Below, in pieces: positions 29,191-39,498 of a DNA stretch of 64,000 bases. The notes beneath the pieces were generated by a model. It had not been told where the DNA came from, ran no database searches, and saw only the letters and a program-made list of their open reading frames with translations. A program made the position numbers and the translations under genes. Positions within the stretch are counted from its first letter, which is position 1. Each line of letters begins with the position of its first letter. Origin of the DNA: Sporocytophaga sp. (GTDB lineage Bacteria > Bacteroidota > Bacteroidia > Cytophagales > Cytophagaceae); NCBI GenBank assembly GCA_024707265.1, contig JANQAB010000003.1, positions 62,001 to 126,000 of the forward strand. Reading direction: 5' to 3'.

Positions 29191-29215
29191 AATCAGGCAT
29201 AATTTTCACCTGATT
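29191..29215 (-). promoter_or_regulatory. stem-loop in alaS leader
   Basis: AATCAGG, an 11-base loop, CCTGATT gives a 7-bp stem in the leader between the alaS -7 box and its start codon. No T-run follows at once. Possible regulatory element; function unknown. Confidence 0.35.
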
Positions 29216-29233
29216 CACCGTTATCTGAAGGCG

Positions 29234-29241
29234 CAAATTTA
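29234..29241 (-). promoter_or_regulatory. -7 box for alaS
   Basis: On the minus strand TAAATTTG followed by CG matches TAnnTTTG. It predicts a start point near 29228 and a leader of about 100 bases before the alaS ATG. Confidence 0.55.
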
Positions 29242-29264
29242 GTATAAATCTCAGAAGTTCAGTA

Positions 29265-30242
29265 ATGGCCAGAATAAAATATTATTATGACACGGAAACC
29301 TGCAAGTATGAGCGTCTTAAGGTATCTACTTGGGACCTAGTACTTAATACACTGGGTTTTCTTTTTATATCTTTCATCTTTGCGGTTGCTCTGGTATATG
29401 TTTACACCAAGTATTTCAAATCTCCGCACGAAACTTTACTGCGGAAAGAAAATGAAGAGCTTTCGCTCTACTACGATCTCCTCAATCAGGAAATAGATCA
29501 GGCGAATAAAATGCTCATCGCTCTGCAAGAGAGGGATGACAATATATACAGAGTAATTTTTGAAGCAGAGCCTATTCCATACTCGGTAAGAAATTCTGAA
29601 ATGGCTGGTATTACAAAATATAAGCAACTACTGGACAGAGGATTAAAAAGGGAAGAACTAATAGTCTCGACTGTTGCCAAGCTGGATAACCTTAAGAAGA
29701 AAATGTATATCCAGACTAAATCTTATGATGAAATAATAAAACTGGCGAAAAACAAAGCTGAAATGCTGGCCAGTATCCCTGCAATTCAGCCACTTTCCAA
29801 TAAAGAACTTACCAGACTAGTATCCGGTTTCGGATATAGGATCCATCCTATTTATAAAGTTAAAAAACTTCATACTGGCTGTGATTTTTCAACACCTAAG
29901 GGAACTCCGATATACTCCACCGGAGATGGGATTGTAAAAACAGTAGCCTCTAATCCTGGCGGCTATGGAAATGAAATCGAAATTGATCATGGTTACGGAT
30001 ATATTACAAAATATGCGCATCTTGACAAATTCCATGTCAGAATTGGCCAAAAAGTAAAAAGAGGCGAATTAATTGGACTTTCAGGAAATACCGGCTCTTC
30101 CACTGCCCCTCACCTGCATTATGAAGTCATTCACAATGGAAAAAAAGTAAATCCGGTACATTATTTCTATATAGATTTATCACCTGCTGAATATCAAAAA
30201 ATACTGGAGCTTGCTTCTGTTGAAAACCAATCACTTTCATAG
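29265..30242 (+). CDS. M23 family metallopeptidase (membrane-anchored)
   Basis: 325 residues. A single membrane helix at residues 22-48, a coiled-coil (about 60-170), then a LytM/M23 domain: HTGCDF holds the first zinc His and Asp, HLHYEV the HxH motif. Predicted peptidoglycan endopeptidase or division/morphogenesis factor in the periplasm. Followed by a strong terminator. Confidence 0.93.
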   Translation: MARIKYYYDTETCKYERLKVSTWDLVLNTLGFLFISFIFAVALVYVYTKYFKSPHETLLRKENEELSLYYDLLNQEIDQANKMLIALQERDDNIYRVIFEAEPIPYSVRNSEMAGITKYKQLLDRGLKREELIVSTVAKLDNLKKKMYIQTKSYDEIIKLAKNKAEMLASIPAIQPLSNKELTRLVSGFGYRIHPIYKVKKLHTGCDFSTPKGTPIYSTGDGIVKTVASNPGGYGNEIEIDHGYGYITKYAHLDKFHVRIGQKVKRGELIGLSGNTGSSTAPHLHYEVIHNGKKVNPVHYFYIDLSPAEYQKILELASVENQSLS

Positions 30243-30260
30243 GTGTAAGTTATTCATTAA

Positions 30261-30300
30261 AAGAGGGCATTGGAATACATTTTCAATGCCCTCTTTTTTT
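30261..30300 (+). terminator. intrinsic terminator after the M23 peptidase gene
   Basis: AAGAGGGCATTG pairs with CAATGCCCTCTT, followed by seven T. Confidence 0.9.
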
Positions 30301-30387
30301 AGATTAATTTGTATATTAGATTTTTACAACTAAAATATTAATTAAACAAGTGATATTTCCGTCTGTTAAAAAATGAAATTTTATTTC

Positions 30388-30395
30388 TATTTTTG
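30388..30395 (+). promoter_or_regulatory. -7 box for the MerR gene
   Basis: TATTTTTG matches TAnnTTTG and stands 32 bases before the putative TTG start and 62 before the ATG. No good -33 element. Confidence 0.4.
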
Positions 30396-30426
30396 AAATT
30401 AACAGTCGACTCAAAACCAGAAGCAT

Positions 30427-30766
30427 TTGACTTACCAGGACAAAAAATTGGATAAGATGTATTACACCATCGGCGAAGTAGCCGAGATGTTTGGAGTTGC
30501 AGCTTCTCTGATTCGCTTTTGGGAAACCGAGTTTGACATTATTACTCCCAGAAAAAACAGAAAGGGAAACCGGCAATACACTAAAGATGATATAGAAAAC
30601 ATCAGGTTGGTTTATCATCTGGTTAAAGAAAAGAGGATATACCCTTCAGGGGGCAAAAGATTATATTAAAATTCATGGCACAAAAGCCAAAGAGAAGACA
30701 GAGATTATAGAATCTCTTCAGAAGGTTAAAGCTTTTCTGATAGAATTAAAGAAAAGCCTTCCTTAA
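30427..30766 (+). CDS. MerR family transcriptional regulator (frameshifted)
   Basis: N-terminal MerR winged helix: YYTIGEVAEMFGVAASLIRFWETEF, with the family's wing at KNRKGNRQYTKDDIEN. The first frame stops at 30669. Dropping one A from the A4 run at 30629-30632 gives VKERGYTLQGAKDYIKIHGTKAKEK and a normal end at 30766, about 112 residues. The start is TTG 30427 (matches the family's longer N-terminus) or ATG 30457. Ligand unknown; no effector domain beyond a short helix. Confidence 0.82.
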
Positions 30767-30803
30767 ACAATTTTTCATTTTTAACAGCTATAAGGAATTT
30801 TTA

Positions 30804-31842
30804 ATGACTCATGCAAATGTTTATGAGGTCGCTATAGGCCTCGTTCCCGGCATTGGTAATCAACTCACCAGGCAATTAGTAAGTTATTGCGGCGACCCCG
30901 AACAAGTCTTCAGGGAAAAGAAAGGTAAACTACTCAAAATCCCGGGTATAGGAGAAAATATTGCTCAGTCCATCATTCAGTCGGACATTTTCTCCAAAGC
31001 GGAACAGCAAGCTGAAAACCATTATGGATGCTCCTACCTTGATTTATTACAAAGGTCAGGGCCCGTTAAATTCCCCAAAAACTGTAGGAGTTGTAGGCAC
31101 GAGAAAGGCTACAGCCTATGGAAAGGAAATGACAGAAAAAATCATTTCAGAGTTAAAGGCACAAAACGTTCAGATTATCAGCGGTCTGGCTTACGGCATA
31201 GACAGTTATGCTCATAAGTCAGCTCTAGACAATGGATTGTCTACGATTGGAGTCATGGCAACAGGTGTAAACATTGTTTATCCTGCAGTTCATAAAGAAA
31301 TAGCAAAGCGAATGCAGACATCTGGTGGCATACTATCCGAATATCCATTTGGTACCAAACCCGAGCCCGGATACTTTCCGGCAAGGAATAGAATAATAGC
31401 AGGTCTGAGTGATGTGGTAATAGTCGTTGAAGCATCAGACTCCGGAGGAGCTTTAATCACCGCGGAACTTGCGAATGGCTATAACAGAGAAGTAATGGCT
31501 GTCCCGGGAAATATAAACAACAAATATTCCCTTGGATGTAACAATCTGATAAAATCACATAAAGCACAAATCTTTTCAAAGACATCAGATATTATTGAAC
31601 TCATGAATTGGGATATCTCCGCTTTACCCAAGTCTAAAATTAAAACAACAGAAATTCCTGAAGGACTTACAAATGATGAAAAGAAAATATTTGAGTTGCT
31701 GATCAGTAATGGAGAAACACATATAGATGAATTGTGCTGGAAAAGCCAAATACCTGTAAGTAAGATGGCCTCTCTCCTGCTTAACCTGGAATTTAATAAT
31801 CAGATAAAATCACTTCCTGGGAAGAAATATAAATTAGTCTGA
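30804..31842 (+). pseudogene. dprA: DNA processing protein DprA (frameshift plus internal deletion)
   Basis: DprA loads RecA on incoming single-stranded DNA during transformation. The N-terminal helix-hairpin-helix region (KIPGIGENIAQSI) is in one frame, and the Rossmann domain in another (VGVVGTRKATAYGKE, SGLAYGIDSYAHK, FPARNRIIAGLS), ending with a DML1-like winged helix. The change of frame falls where AEQQ passes to KLKTIMDAPTLIYYKG. DprA proteins normally have about 25 more residues there, so a segment of roughly 75-80 bases appears to be missing. No start codon restores the second frame properly. Confidence 0.8.
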
Positions 31843-31869
31843 ATTGGTCTTCTTTCGTATATTTTCCCG

Positions 31870-32963
31870 ATGGAAAATTATTATGAGACTTTGGGTGTGA
31901 AAAACACAGCTTCCTTTGAAGAAATCAAAGCAGCATATAAAAGTCTGGCAAAGAAATATCATCCTGATAAACATCAGGGTGACAAATATTATGAAGACCT
32001 GTTTAAAAAAGTTAACGCCGCTTATCAAACCCTTTCAGATCCACAAAAAAGAAGATTATACGATTTAAAACAGCATTATTATTATAACCCTCCACAAAAA
32101 TCTGGCAAAGCCCAGGGCGATAGTGCTTCTAAACCCAGGGCAAGCAGACAGCCCCGGCCTAAGCCAGCAACAACTCCTGAACCAAAAGTTTCAAATAAGG
32201 AAATAAGAATATATCTCTATACCGGACTGGCATTGATGTTGCTGGTGGTTTGTTCTGTTCTTTTTTATCATTATATGAATAATAAAATGGCAGCAAAAAC
32301 ACATGAGGAAGCTGTTCAATTTGAAAAAAACGGAGAATGGTTAAAAGCTTTAGAGTCCTATACAGAAAGCATTTCCTTTGATGAAAGCTATGCTCCTGCT
32401 TTCCAAAAAAGAGCGTTACTGCGACTTCACATGCTGGGAGATTATCGGGGAGCTGTTTTAGATCTTACCAAAGCTATTGACAATACCGAGAATCCTTCAT
32501 GGGATCTCTTTTATGAACGTGGAAAGGCTAATATTAAAATTAAAAAAATTCCGCGGCACTGGAAGATTTTAACGAATCAATTAGAAAAAATCCTACCAAA
32601 GACAGCAGTTATCTATACAGGGGCGAAATTCTACAATACGCCAAAGGAGATTGCCGATCTGCACATCTTGATTACATATTTTTTTTGAAACATCAGCCAA
32701 AATCAGAAATGGCTCTTCTTAATCTGGCCAACTGTTATCAAGAATTGAATCAACATCAAAAGTCTATAGGTATTTATACTGACATGATTAAAGGCCGGCA
32801 AAACCCGGGAATAGCTCACTATTACAGAGGGCTTGCGTACTCCAGGATTGTGGATTCTTCCCAAGCATGCTCTGATTTTAAAAAAGCTCTGGAATATGAC
32901 ATACTACAGGCAAAAAAACTACATCGCAGGTATTGTCTTAAGATAAATGATGAAGAGGACTAA
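31870..32963 (+). CDS. membrane-anchored DnaJ-domain TPR protein (frameshifted)
   Basis: J-domain at residues 1-68 with the HPD motif (KKYHPDKHQ), a Pro-rich linker, a membrane helix ([20 protein letters not shown]) near 115-135, then several TPR repeats. The frame is lost in the A7 run 32542-32548. With one added A the text continues [37 protein letters not shown] and joins the second part, ending at 32963. About 364 residues. Presumably recruits Hsp70 at the membrane. Its end overlaps a spurious upstream start of the next gene. Confidence 0.82.
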
Positions 32964-33015
32964 ACAATTGGTCCTTTTTCCTATTTTTAACTTTTCGAAA
33001 TTTGAATTAAAGTTT

Positions 33016-36000
33016 ATGCGCGTTTTTTTATTAACTCTTCTTTCTGTCATTTCATTTTCCTTTAGTTTTTCTCAGGATTTTGCTCATCAATCTCCCGAGG
33101 TCCCCTTTAGAAGTAAAGAAAATCCCTATTATTGGAAAAACAATCCACCTGCTCCCGGATACTGGCAACAGGATGTACATTACTATATGGATGTTTTTCT
33201 TGATGATTCCAATAATGTGCTCGTTTGTCCTGATTATAAACTGGTGTATTACAACAATTCTCCATTTGAATTAAAGGAGCTTTATTTCCATTTACACAAC
33301 AATGCCTTCATTCCAGGATCTTATTATCATGCATTGAATATTGAAAATGATGTAAAGGTAAAATTCGGACCTACGGAATCCAAAGGGCTTGGAACTGTAG
33401 TCGATAGTGTAAGAGTTGATGGAGAAGAAGTAAAAACTATCATCGATAATACAATCATGAAAGTAGCCCTCAATAAGCCGCTTAAATCGGGAGATTCGCT
33501 TATTGTGACAATGAATTTCAAAACTTATTTTGATCCATCCGGCTCAATGAGGAGAAGGATGAAGCTTTATGAAACATTTGGCTTCAAACACTTCGATGCT
33601 GTACACTGGTATCCGGCAATTGCAGTATATGACCATAAATTTGCATGGGAAACCGAACAGCACCTTGACAAAGAATTCTATTCCGATTTTGGAGCATTCG
33701 ATATAAAATTAACGCTTCCGAACAATTATGTTCTTGAGGCCACAGGAACACTACTTAACGAAAAAGAAGTTTTACCTGATACCCTCAGACAAAAGCTGGA
33801 CTTAAAAAACTTTGCCAAAAAGCCATTAAAAGAGGCTCCTTCTATTGTAATTCCAAGAGAAAAAGGGAAATATAAAACCTGGGTTTATCATGCAAAAAAT
33901 GTCCACAATTTCGCGTTCACTGCAGACCCGCTATACAGAATAGGAGAATTGATGTGGAATGGCATCAGAGTAGTTGCTATTGCTCAGGAACCGAATGCCG
34001 CAGGATGGCAATTATCAGCATACTTTACCGCTAATGTAATCAAAGTCTATTCTCAGGATTTCGGAATGTATGCCTGGCCGAAAATAGTGGTAGCAGACGC
34101 CAAAGACGGTATGGAGTATTCAATGCTTACACTGGATAATGGTACCTATCCTCAACATCAAAATCTTCTGGCTCATGAGGTAGGGCACATGTGGTTTTAT
34201 GGAATGGTAGGCACCAATGAAACATACAGAGCAATGATGGACGAAGGTTTCACTCAATTCTTAACCGTATGGGCTATGGATAAGATTGTCGGAGAAAAAA
34301 GAGCCAGAATTGGTAAAAATAAATACATCACTAAACACGTAGACTCATCAGATACCAGGTATGAAAATCTCTACTACCCCTACCTCAACCATGTTGTAGA
34401 AGGTTATGATGATCCGCTTAACACCCACAGCTCTGACTTTCATGGCGCTATAAGACATGGAGGAAACTATGGTCTGGTTTATTACAAAGCCGGAACTATG
34501 CTCTATAACCTTCGCTATGTTCTTGGAGATGACTTATTTTCCAAAGCTATGAAGCATTACTTCAATAAATGGAAATTCGCTCACCCTTATCCAGAAGACT
34601 TCCGCGATGCTATTACGGAATACGCGCAGACAGATCTCAATTGGTTCTTTGATCAATGGATGGAGACTACCAAGTATATTGATTATAGCATTGATGAGGT
34701 AAAAAGAGTAAGCAAAGAAAATGAATATGAAATAAAATTCAGAAGAAAAGGAAGTATGCAAATGCCATTGGACTTTAGAGTAAAAGCTTCCGATGGCAGC
34801 ATTCATGATTTCCATATACCCAATACCTGGTTCATCAAAAAAACCGAAGCTACAATCTTACCCAAATGGTATGGCTGGGGCAAATTAAATCCTTCTTATA
34901 AAGCTGAAATAAAACTACCATCGTCGATTAAAACCATTGAGATTGATCCTAAGCACTACCTTGCTGATATTGACCTGACAAACAACAAAGCCGGTGAAGG
35001 AGGAATCAAAATACTTGAATTCGAACACAGAGTTCCTAACGTTACCAGTTGGGCAGTACAGAAAAATACATTGAGACCAGATGTCTGGTACAATAGTTTT
35101 GATGGTTTTCAGGTAGGACCATACTTCAAAGGAAGTTACTTCGGTAAATTCCAGTATTCAGCGGGAGTCTGGTTTAACACAGGTCTGGTTCAAGGTAAAA
35201 ATGAAAAAGACCTCGATCTTAAACATCAATGGGTTGCAGCTGATATCTATTTAAAAAGAAACCTTTCACTAATATGGAAAGGGTTAAGCGCCAATACCAA
35301 ATTATATTACAATGCCGGTATCGCTAATCTGAATGCCGGTCTTGAGAAAGTTGTGCGCGAGCCTGATCAAAGGGCATCAAAGTATTCCAAATTCTTTATC
35401 AACACAAAATACCTGATAACTACTGATAACTATTTTGTCTACAGGCTATATCCTGAGCAATGGGGACGTTATCAGGGTGACTTTGCCTCCGGCCTGGTGA
35501 ACGCAACCGTTAATCTAGGCTACTTTCATTATTATACCTATGGGAAAGGCAACGGAGAATATACATTCAATGTGAGAATACCATCTATGGGATCGGACTA
35601 TAACTATTCTTACGCTCAGCTGAACTCCATTAACCGATTCAACCTTAAAAAATTTGAATTCAGGACAAGAGTATTCGGACAAATAGGATTTGGAGATATC
35701 CCTCTTGAATCTACTTTGTATCTGGCAAGTGCAAACCAGGAACAAATGCTGGATAACAGATTTACACAAGCAAGAGGTTTTGTACCAAATGACTGGTTAG
35801 GGTATGGAGCGAACTATAATCACTTCCATATGGGAGGAGGTTTGAATCTCAGAGGATTTGCGGGGTATCTGGCACCTGAAATACATACCATCAATGGGCA
35901 GGAAGTTTTGATTTACAACTATTACGGAAATTCAGGAGCCGCCTTTAATGTAGAAATAGATTTTGATAAATATATAAAAATTCCTGCGAAGGGAATTACT

Positions 36001-36252
36001 AAAAACTTCAAAGTAGACACTTACCTTTTCTCCGATTTGGGTATTCTTAATACGACCTCAGCATCGAAAAACTATTTCGGAAAATTCAGGTTAGATGCTG
36101 GTATAGGGTCTGCTGTTACGTTCAAATTCGGGCCATATGATATGAAACCTGTAACCCTTAGGTTTGATATGCCCATTTTTGTAAACACGCCCCCGGCAGT
36201 ATCTGATTACTTTAAACTCAGATACGTAATTGGCATAAACAGAGCGTTTTAA
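33016..36252 (+). CDS. M1 family metallopeptidase fused to a C-terminal outer-membrane beta-barrel
   Basis: 1078 residues from ATG 33016, which gives a signal peptide (MRVFLLTLLSVISFSFSFSQ); the upstream in-frame start would bury it. Residues 30-640 are an M1 aminopeptidase module: zinc site HEVGH at 387-391 with Glu410 eighteen residues on, preceded by a GAMEN-like DGMEYSM. From about 690 the sequence becomes strand-rich, with LRGF at 945-948 (Omp85 L6-like RGF/Y motif), and ends in Phe (YVIGINRAF), as outer-membrane barrels do. Predicted surface or periplasm-facing peptidase tethered by its own barrel. Confidence 0.85.
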   Translation: MRVFLLTLLSVISFSFSFSQDFAHQSPEVPFRSKENPYYWKNNPPAPGYWQQDVHYYMDVFLDDSNNVLVCPDYKLVYYNNSPFELKELYFHLHNNAFIPGSYYHALNIENDVKVKFGPTESKGLGTVVDSVRVDGEEVKTIIDNTIMKVALNKPLKSGDSLIVTMNFKTYFDPSGSMRRRMKLYETFGFKHFDAVHWYPAIAVYDHKFAWETEQHLDKEFYSDFGAFDIKLTLPNNYVLEATGTLLNEKEVLPDTLRQKLDLKNFAKKPLKEAPSIVIPREKGKYKTWVYHAKNVHNFAFTADPLYRIGELMWNGIRVVAIAQEPNAAGWQLSAYFTANVIKVYSQDFGMYAWPKIVVADAKDGMEYSMLTLDNGTYPQHQNLLAHEVGHMWFYGMVGTNETYRAMMDEGFTQFLTVWAMDKIVGEKRARIGKNKYITKHVDSSDTRYENLYYPYLNHVVEGYDDPLNTHSSDFHGAIRHGGNYGLVYYKAGTMLYNLRYVLGDDLFSKAMKHYFNKWKFAHPYPEDFRDAITEYAQTDLNWFFDQWMETTKYIDYSIDEVKRVSKENEYEIKFRRKGSMQMPLDFRVKASDGSIHDFHIPNTWFIKKTEATILPKWYGWGKLNPSYKAEIKLPSSIKTIEIDPKHYLADIDLTNNKAGEGGIKILEFEHRVPNVTSWAVQKNTLRPDVWYNSFDGFQVGPYFKGSYFGKFQYSAGVWFNTGLVQGKNEKDLDLKHQWVAADIYLKRNLSLIWKGLSANTKLYYNAGIANLNAGLEKVVREPDQRASKYSKFFINTKYLITTDNYFVYRLYPEQWGRYQGDFASGLVNATVNLGYFHYYTYGKGNGEYTFNVRIPSMGSDYNYSYAQLNSINRFNLKKFEFRTRVFGQIGFGDIPLESTLYLASANQEQMLDNRFTQARGFVPNDWLGYGANYNHFHMGGGLNLRGFAGYLAPEIHTINGQEVLIYNYYGNSGAAFNVEIDFDKYIKIPAKGITKNFKVDTYLFSDLGILNTTSASKNYFGKFRLDAGIGSAVTFKFGPYDMKPVTLRFDMPIFVNTPPAVSDYFKLRYVIGINRAF

Positions 36253-36336
36253 GAAACATAGTATGTACTTATAAAACCAAGCGTTTTATGAAACATGGCT
36301 AACTATTTGTATTTAGGGCCGTAATCGTTTAGTGGG

Positions 36337-38652
36337 ATGAATAATTTCTGCAAATTTACTTTTCTTTTAACGTTTTCATTTTTCAACATACTAAATACTG
36401 TGTATGCTCAAAATGCATATACAGTATCAGGGACTATAAAAGACAAGGTAACAAATGAGCCTGTTATCGGAGTGGTTGTCTCTGCCCCTTCCGCTCAGAC
36501 AGGTACAATGTCAGACGAAAATGGATTTTACAGCATATCAATTCCATTTGATACCATTACCCTTGTTATTGAACAACTTGGCTACAAGAAAGAAGTGATA
36601 GTCATCAATCTTGGTCAGGATATGTCAGTGGATTTTTTGCTGGCGGGTGATGATGAACATCTAAAGGAAATAGTCATAGAAGGAAATCCTCACAAAGAGG
36701 CAATCAATTCCACTCAGATGAGTAAAATAACCTTATCTGCCAAGGATGCGAAGCAGGTGCCCGTTTTGTTCGGAGAACCTGACCTCTTGAAAATCCTTCA
36801 GCTTAAACCCGGTATTCAATCAGGAGGAGAAGGAACTTCGGGGCTGTATGTAAGAGGAGGAGGACCAGATCAGAATCTCTTTGTGGTTGATAATGCAATT
36901 GTGTATAACCCTAATCACCTATTTGGCTTATTCAGCATCTTCAATACCGATGCTGTAAAAAGTATCGATTTATATAAGGGAGATTTCCCTGCACAATACG
37001 GAGGAAGGTTATCATCTGTGGTAGATGTCAAACTCAATGAAGGCAGTGAAACTAAAACCTCAGTAAGAGGCGGAATCGGCCTCATTGCATCAAGACTAAC
37101 GGTAGACGGACCAATAAAAAAAGACAAAGCATCTTATATCATTTCTGCGAGACGTACATACTTTGATGTATTTACAAGTCAGCTCAACAGAATGAATAAA
37201 AACAATGCATCTTATGATCCTATACCAGCTTACTATTTTTATGACTTGAACGGAAAAGTAAATTATACATTAAACAAAAAAAACTCATTTTACCTGACAG
37301 GATATTTTGGACGAGATGTTTTTAAGTATAATCAAAATAGCCTGGACTTCACATTTAACTGGGGTAACTCTGTGGCTGTAGGAGGCTGGAACCATATTTT
37401 TTCGGATAAACTTAAAATGACGACTTCTGTAATATTTTCAGAATACCGATACAATATAAAGAACAGGTTTAAAGATTTCTCCTTTAAGCTAAGCTCCATG
37501 GTTAGGGATTTTACAGTACAAAGTGATTTTATCTACAAACCTTCGGAAAAGCATAATGTCAAATTCGGATTATATGCCAGCACACATAGATATATTGTGG
37601 GCAGACTAAGAGCCGGTACGGATGATGGAACTGTCCAGTTAGGTCTGGGGTCCGTATTCGATTCTCAGGAAGGAGCCATCTATGCATCCGATGATTTTGA
37701 AGTAGGTGCTCGCTGGAAATTTAATACAGGGCTTCGATTATCATTATTCAGGAACAAATCAAAATATTTCGGAGGAATAGAGCCAAGAGTTGCTTTCAGA
37801 TACCTTATCAATGAAAAGGTTTCATGGAAAGGAAGCTTTGCCAGAATGTATCAATACATTCATCTCATTTCAAACTCAGGAGCAAGTCTTCCAACAGATA
37901 TCTGGTATCCATCTAATAGTACAGTAAAACCTCAACGTTCTGATCAGGTTGCAACAGGGCTTTCTTTACTGATCGGAGATAAATTCTATCTTACAGATGA
38001 AGTTTACTATAAGTGGATGAAAAGGCAGATAGACTTCAAAGATGGAGCTATGATTTATTCAAATCCTAACCTTGACCAGGAGTTTGTATTTGGAAAAGGT
38101 TGGGCCTATGGAAATGAAATTTACCTGGAAAAAAGAAAAGGAAAAACTACAGGATGGATCGGATATACGTTATCATGGACATGGAAACAATTTCCTTATA
38201 TTAATGAAGGAGAAAAATTCTTTGCGAGATACGACAGAAGACATGACATTTCAATAGTAATTGTACACAAACTTACTGAAAGACTTAACATAAGCGGAAC
38301 CTGGGTATATGGTACAGGAAATGCTGTTTCTTTGCCCAATGGCAGATTTATTCTGCAGGATATAGAAGGTACTACACCAAAGGTAATTCCCGTTTATTCA
38401 AAAAGAAATGGATTCCGTATGCCTCCTTTCCACAGGATGGACCTGGGTTTGATTTACAAATTTAAACCCAAAAAAGAAGGGAGAGAGTCAGACCTTACCT
38501 TCAGTATATATAATGTATACAATCGCAAAAATGCCTATTTTATATATTTTGATGAAATCCAGAACGAATTTGGAGTAACTACAAAATTTCAGGCAAAGCA
38601 GGTTTCTTTATTTCCAATTATCCCTAGTCTGACTTATAATTTTAAGTTCTGA
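36337..38652 (+). CDS. TonB-dependent receptor with N-terminal CarboxypepD_reg domain
   Basis: 771 residues. Signal peptide ending VYAQ, a carboxypeptidase-regulatory-like domain (residues 28-105, YTVSGTIKDKVTNEPVIGVVV), a plug (about 125-230, LYVRGGGPDQNLFVVDNA), then a barrel ending in aromatic-rich strands. Energised uptake across the outer membrane. It is short for the class, and the substrate is unknown. A DUF4249 lipoprotein gene follows 5 bases later, the usual partner arrangement. Confidence 0.94.
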   Translation: MNNFCKFTFLLTFSFFNILNTVYAQNAYTVSGTIKDKVTNEPVIGVVVSAPSAQTGTMSDENGFYSISIPFDTITLVIEQLGYKKEVIVINLGQDMSVDFLLAGDDEHLKEIVIEGNPHKEAINSTQMSKITLSAKDAKQVPVLFGEPDLLKILQLKPGIQSGGEGTSGLYVRGGGPDQNLFVVDNAIVYNPNHLFGLFSIFNTDAVKSIDLYKGDFPAQYGGRLSSVVDVKLNEGSETKTSVRGGIGLIASRLTVDGPIKKDKASYIISARRTYFDVFTSQLNRMNKNNASYDPIPAYYFYDLNGKVNYTLNKKNSFYLTGYFGRDVFKYNQNSLDFTFNWGNSVAVGGWNHIFSDKLKMTTSVIFSEYRYNIKNRFKDFSFKLSSMVRDFTVQSDFIYKPSEKHNVKFGLYASTHRYIVGRLRAGTDDGTVQLGLGSVFDSQEGAIYASDDFEVGARWKFNTGLRLSLFRNKSKYFGGIEPRVAFRYLINEKVSWKGSFARMYQYIHLISNSGASLPTDIWYPSNSTVKPQRSDQVATGLSLLIGDKFYLTDEVYYKWMKRQIDFKDGAMIYSNPNLDQEFVFGKGWAYGNEIYLEKRKGKTTGWIGYTLSWTWKQFPYINEGEKFFARYDRRHDISIVIVHKLTERLNISGTWVYGTGNAVSLPNGRFILQDIEGTTPKVIPVYSKRNGFRMPPFHRMDLGLIYKFKPKKEGRESDLTFSIYNVYNRKNAYFIYFDEIQNEFGVTTKFQAKQVSLFPIIPSLTYNFKF

Positions 38653-38657
38653 TTTGT

Positions 38658-39498
38658 ATGAAACTGATTCCTTACTTTATCATCTGTATCTTATTCTTTT
38701 CCTGTAACAGAGAAAAAAAATGTAACAGTAGAGCTGCCTTCATATATGAGTCAGCCGGTAGTGGAATTTTACCTTGAGCCGGGAAAGCCATTCCGCTTAC
38801 TACTTACCGAATCAGCAGGTTACTTTGATCCGCCACAGATAACTCCAATAGAAGGGGCTACAGTTGAAGTAGTGCACGCAGGTAAAGTTTACTATCCTAC
38901 ACCGCAGCCATTTGGAATAAATCCGGTAAACAAAAAATTTTACAATTATTCAACAGATCAAAATACTGTGGTACCACTGGATTTTGACAGTGATTTTTAT
39001 GTATCCATTAAAGATAAAAACGGGAGAATTATAGAAGGAAGAACTAGTATCTTACGACCTGTGGAGATTGACTCAATCTCATTTCTTACAGATGATCCGG
39101 AAAAAGCAGCTATCCAGGTTAAGTTTCAGGACAACCCTGCTACTGATGATTATTACAGAATCATTGGGATACAGGATTCCATAGGAGGAGAAGGTAAATG
39201 GGATCTGATTTTTAATGATGATGCCATACAAACTGAACAGGGAGGTATAGGTTCAAATTACATATTTTTTCAGGGAAGCAAAGTTATAATACAACTCTTT
39301 CATATCAGTAAAGAGTACTATGACTTTGTAACATCAACCAAAAATGCTTCAGATTCCAATGGCAATCCATTTGCACAACCATCAAAGATAATGTCAAATG
39401 TGACAGGTGGAATGGGAATTATTACCGGATTTCAACCAACACAAAAAAGAGCTTATTGTGCAATAAGCAGTGATTCGGCAAGTATATCAGCCAGATGA
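38658..39498 (+). CDS. DUF4249 outer-membrane lipoprotein (frameshifted near N-terminus)
   Basis: ATG 38658 opens a lipoprotein signal MKLIPYFIICILFFSC with Cys16 lipidated. The frame is lost in the A8 run 38713-38720; removing one A continues as NVTVELPSYMSQPVVEFYLEPG into the long downstream frame. DUF4249 proteins are nearly always encoded after CarboxypepD_reg TonB receptors and probably cap or assist them. The last 15 codons overlap the convergent LutA-like gene by 46 bases. Confidence 0.82.

Noticed and set aside
32947..33015. Upstream start for the M1 peptidase
   Set aside because: It would place 23 extra residues in front of a clean signal peptide and overlap the end of the DnaJ-TPR gene; ATG 33016 fits better.
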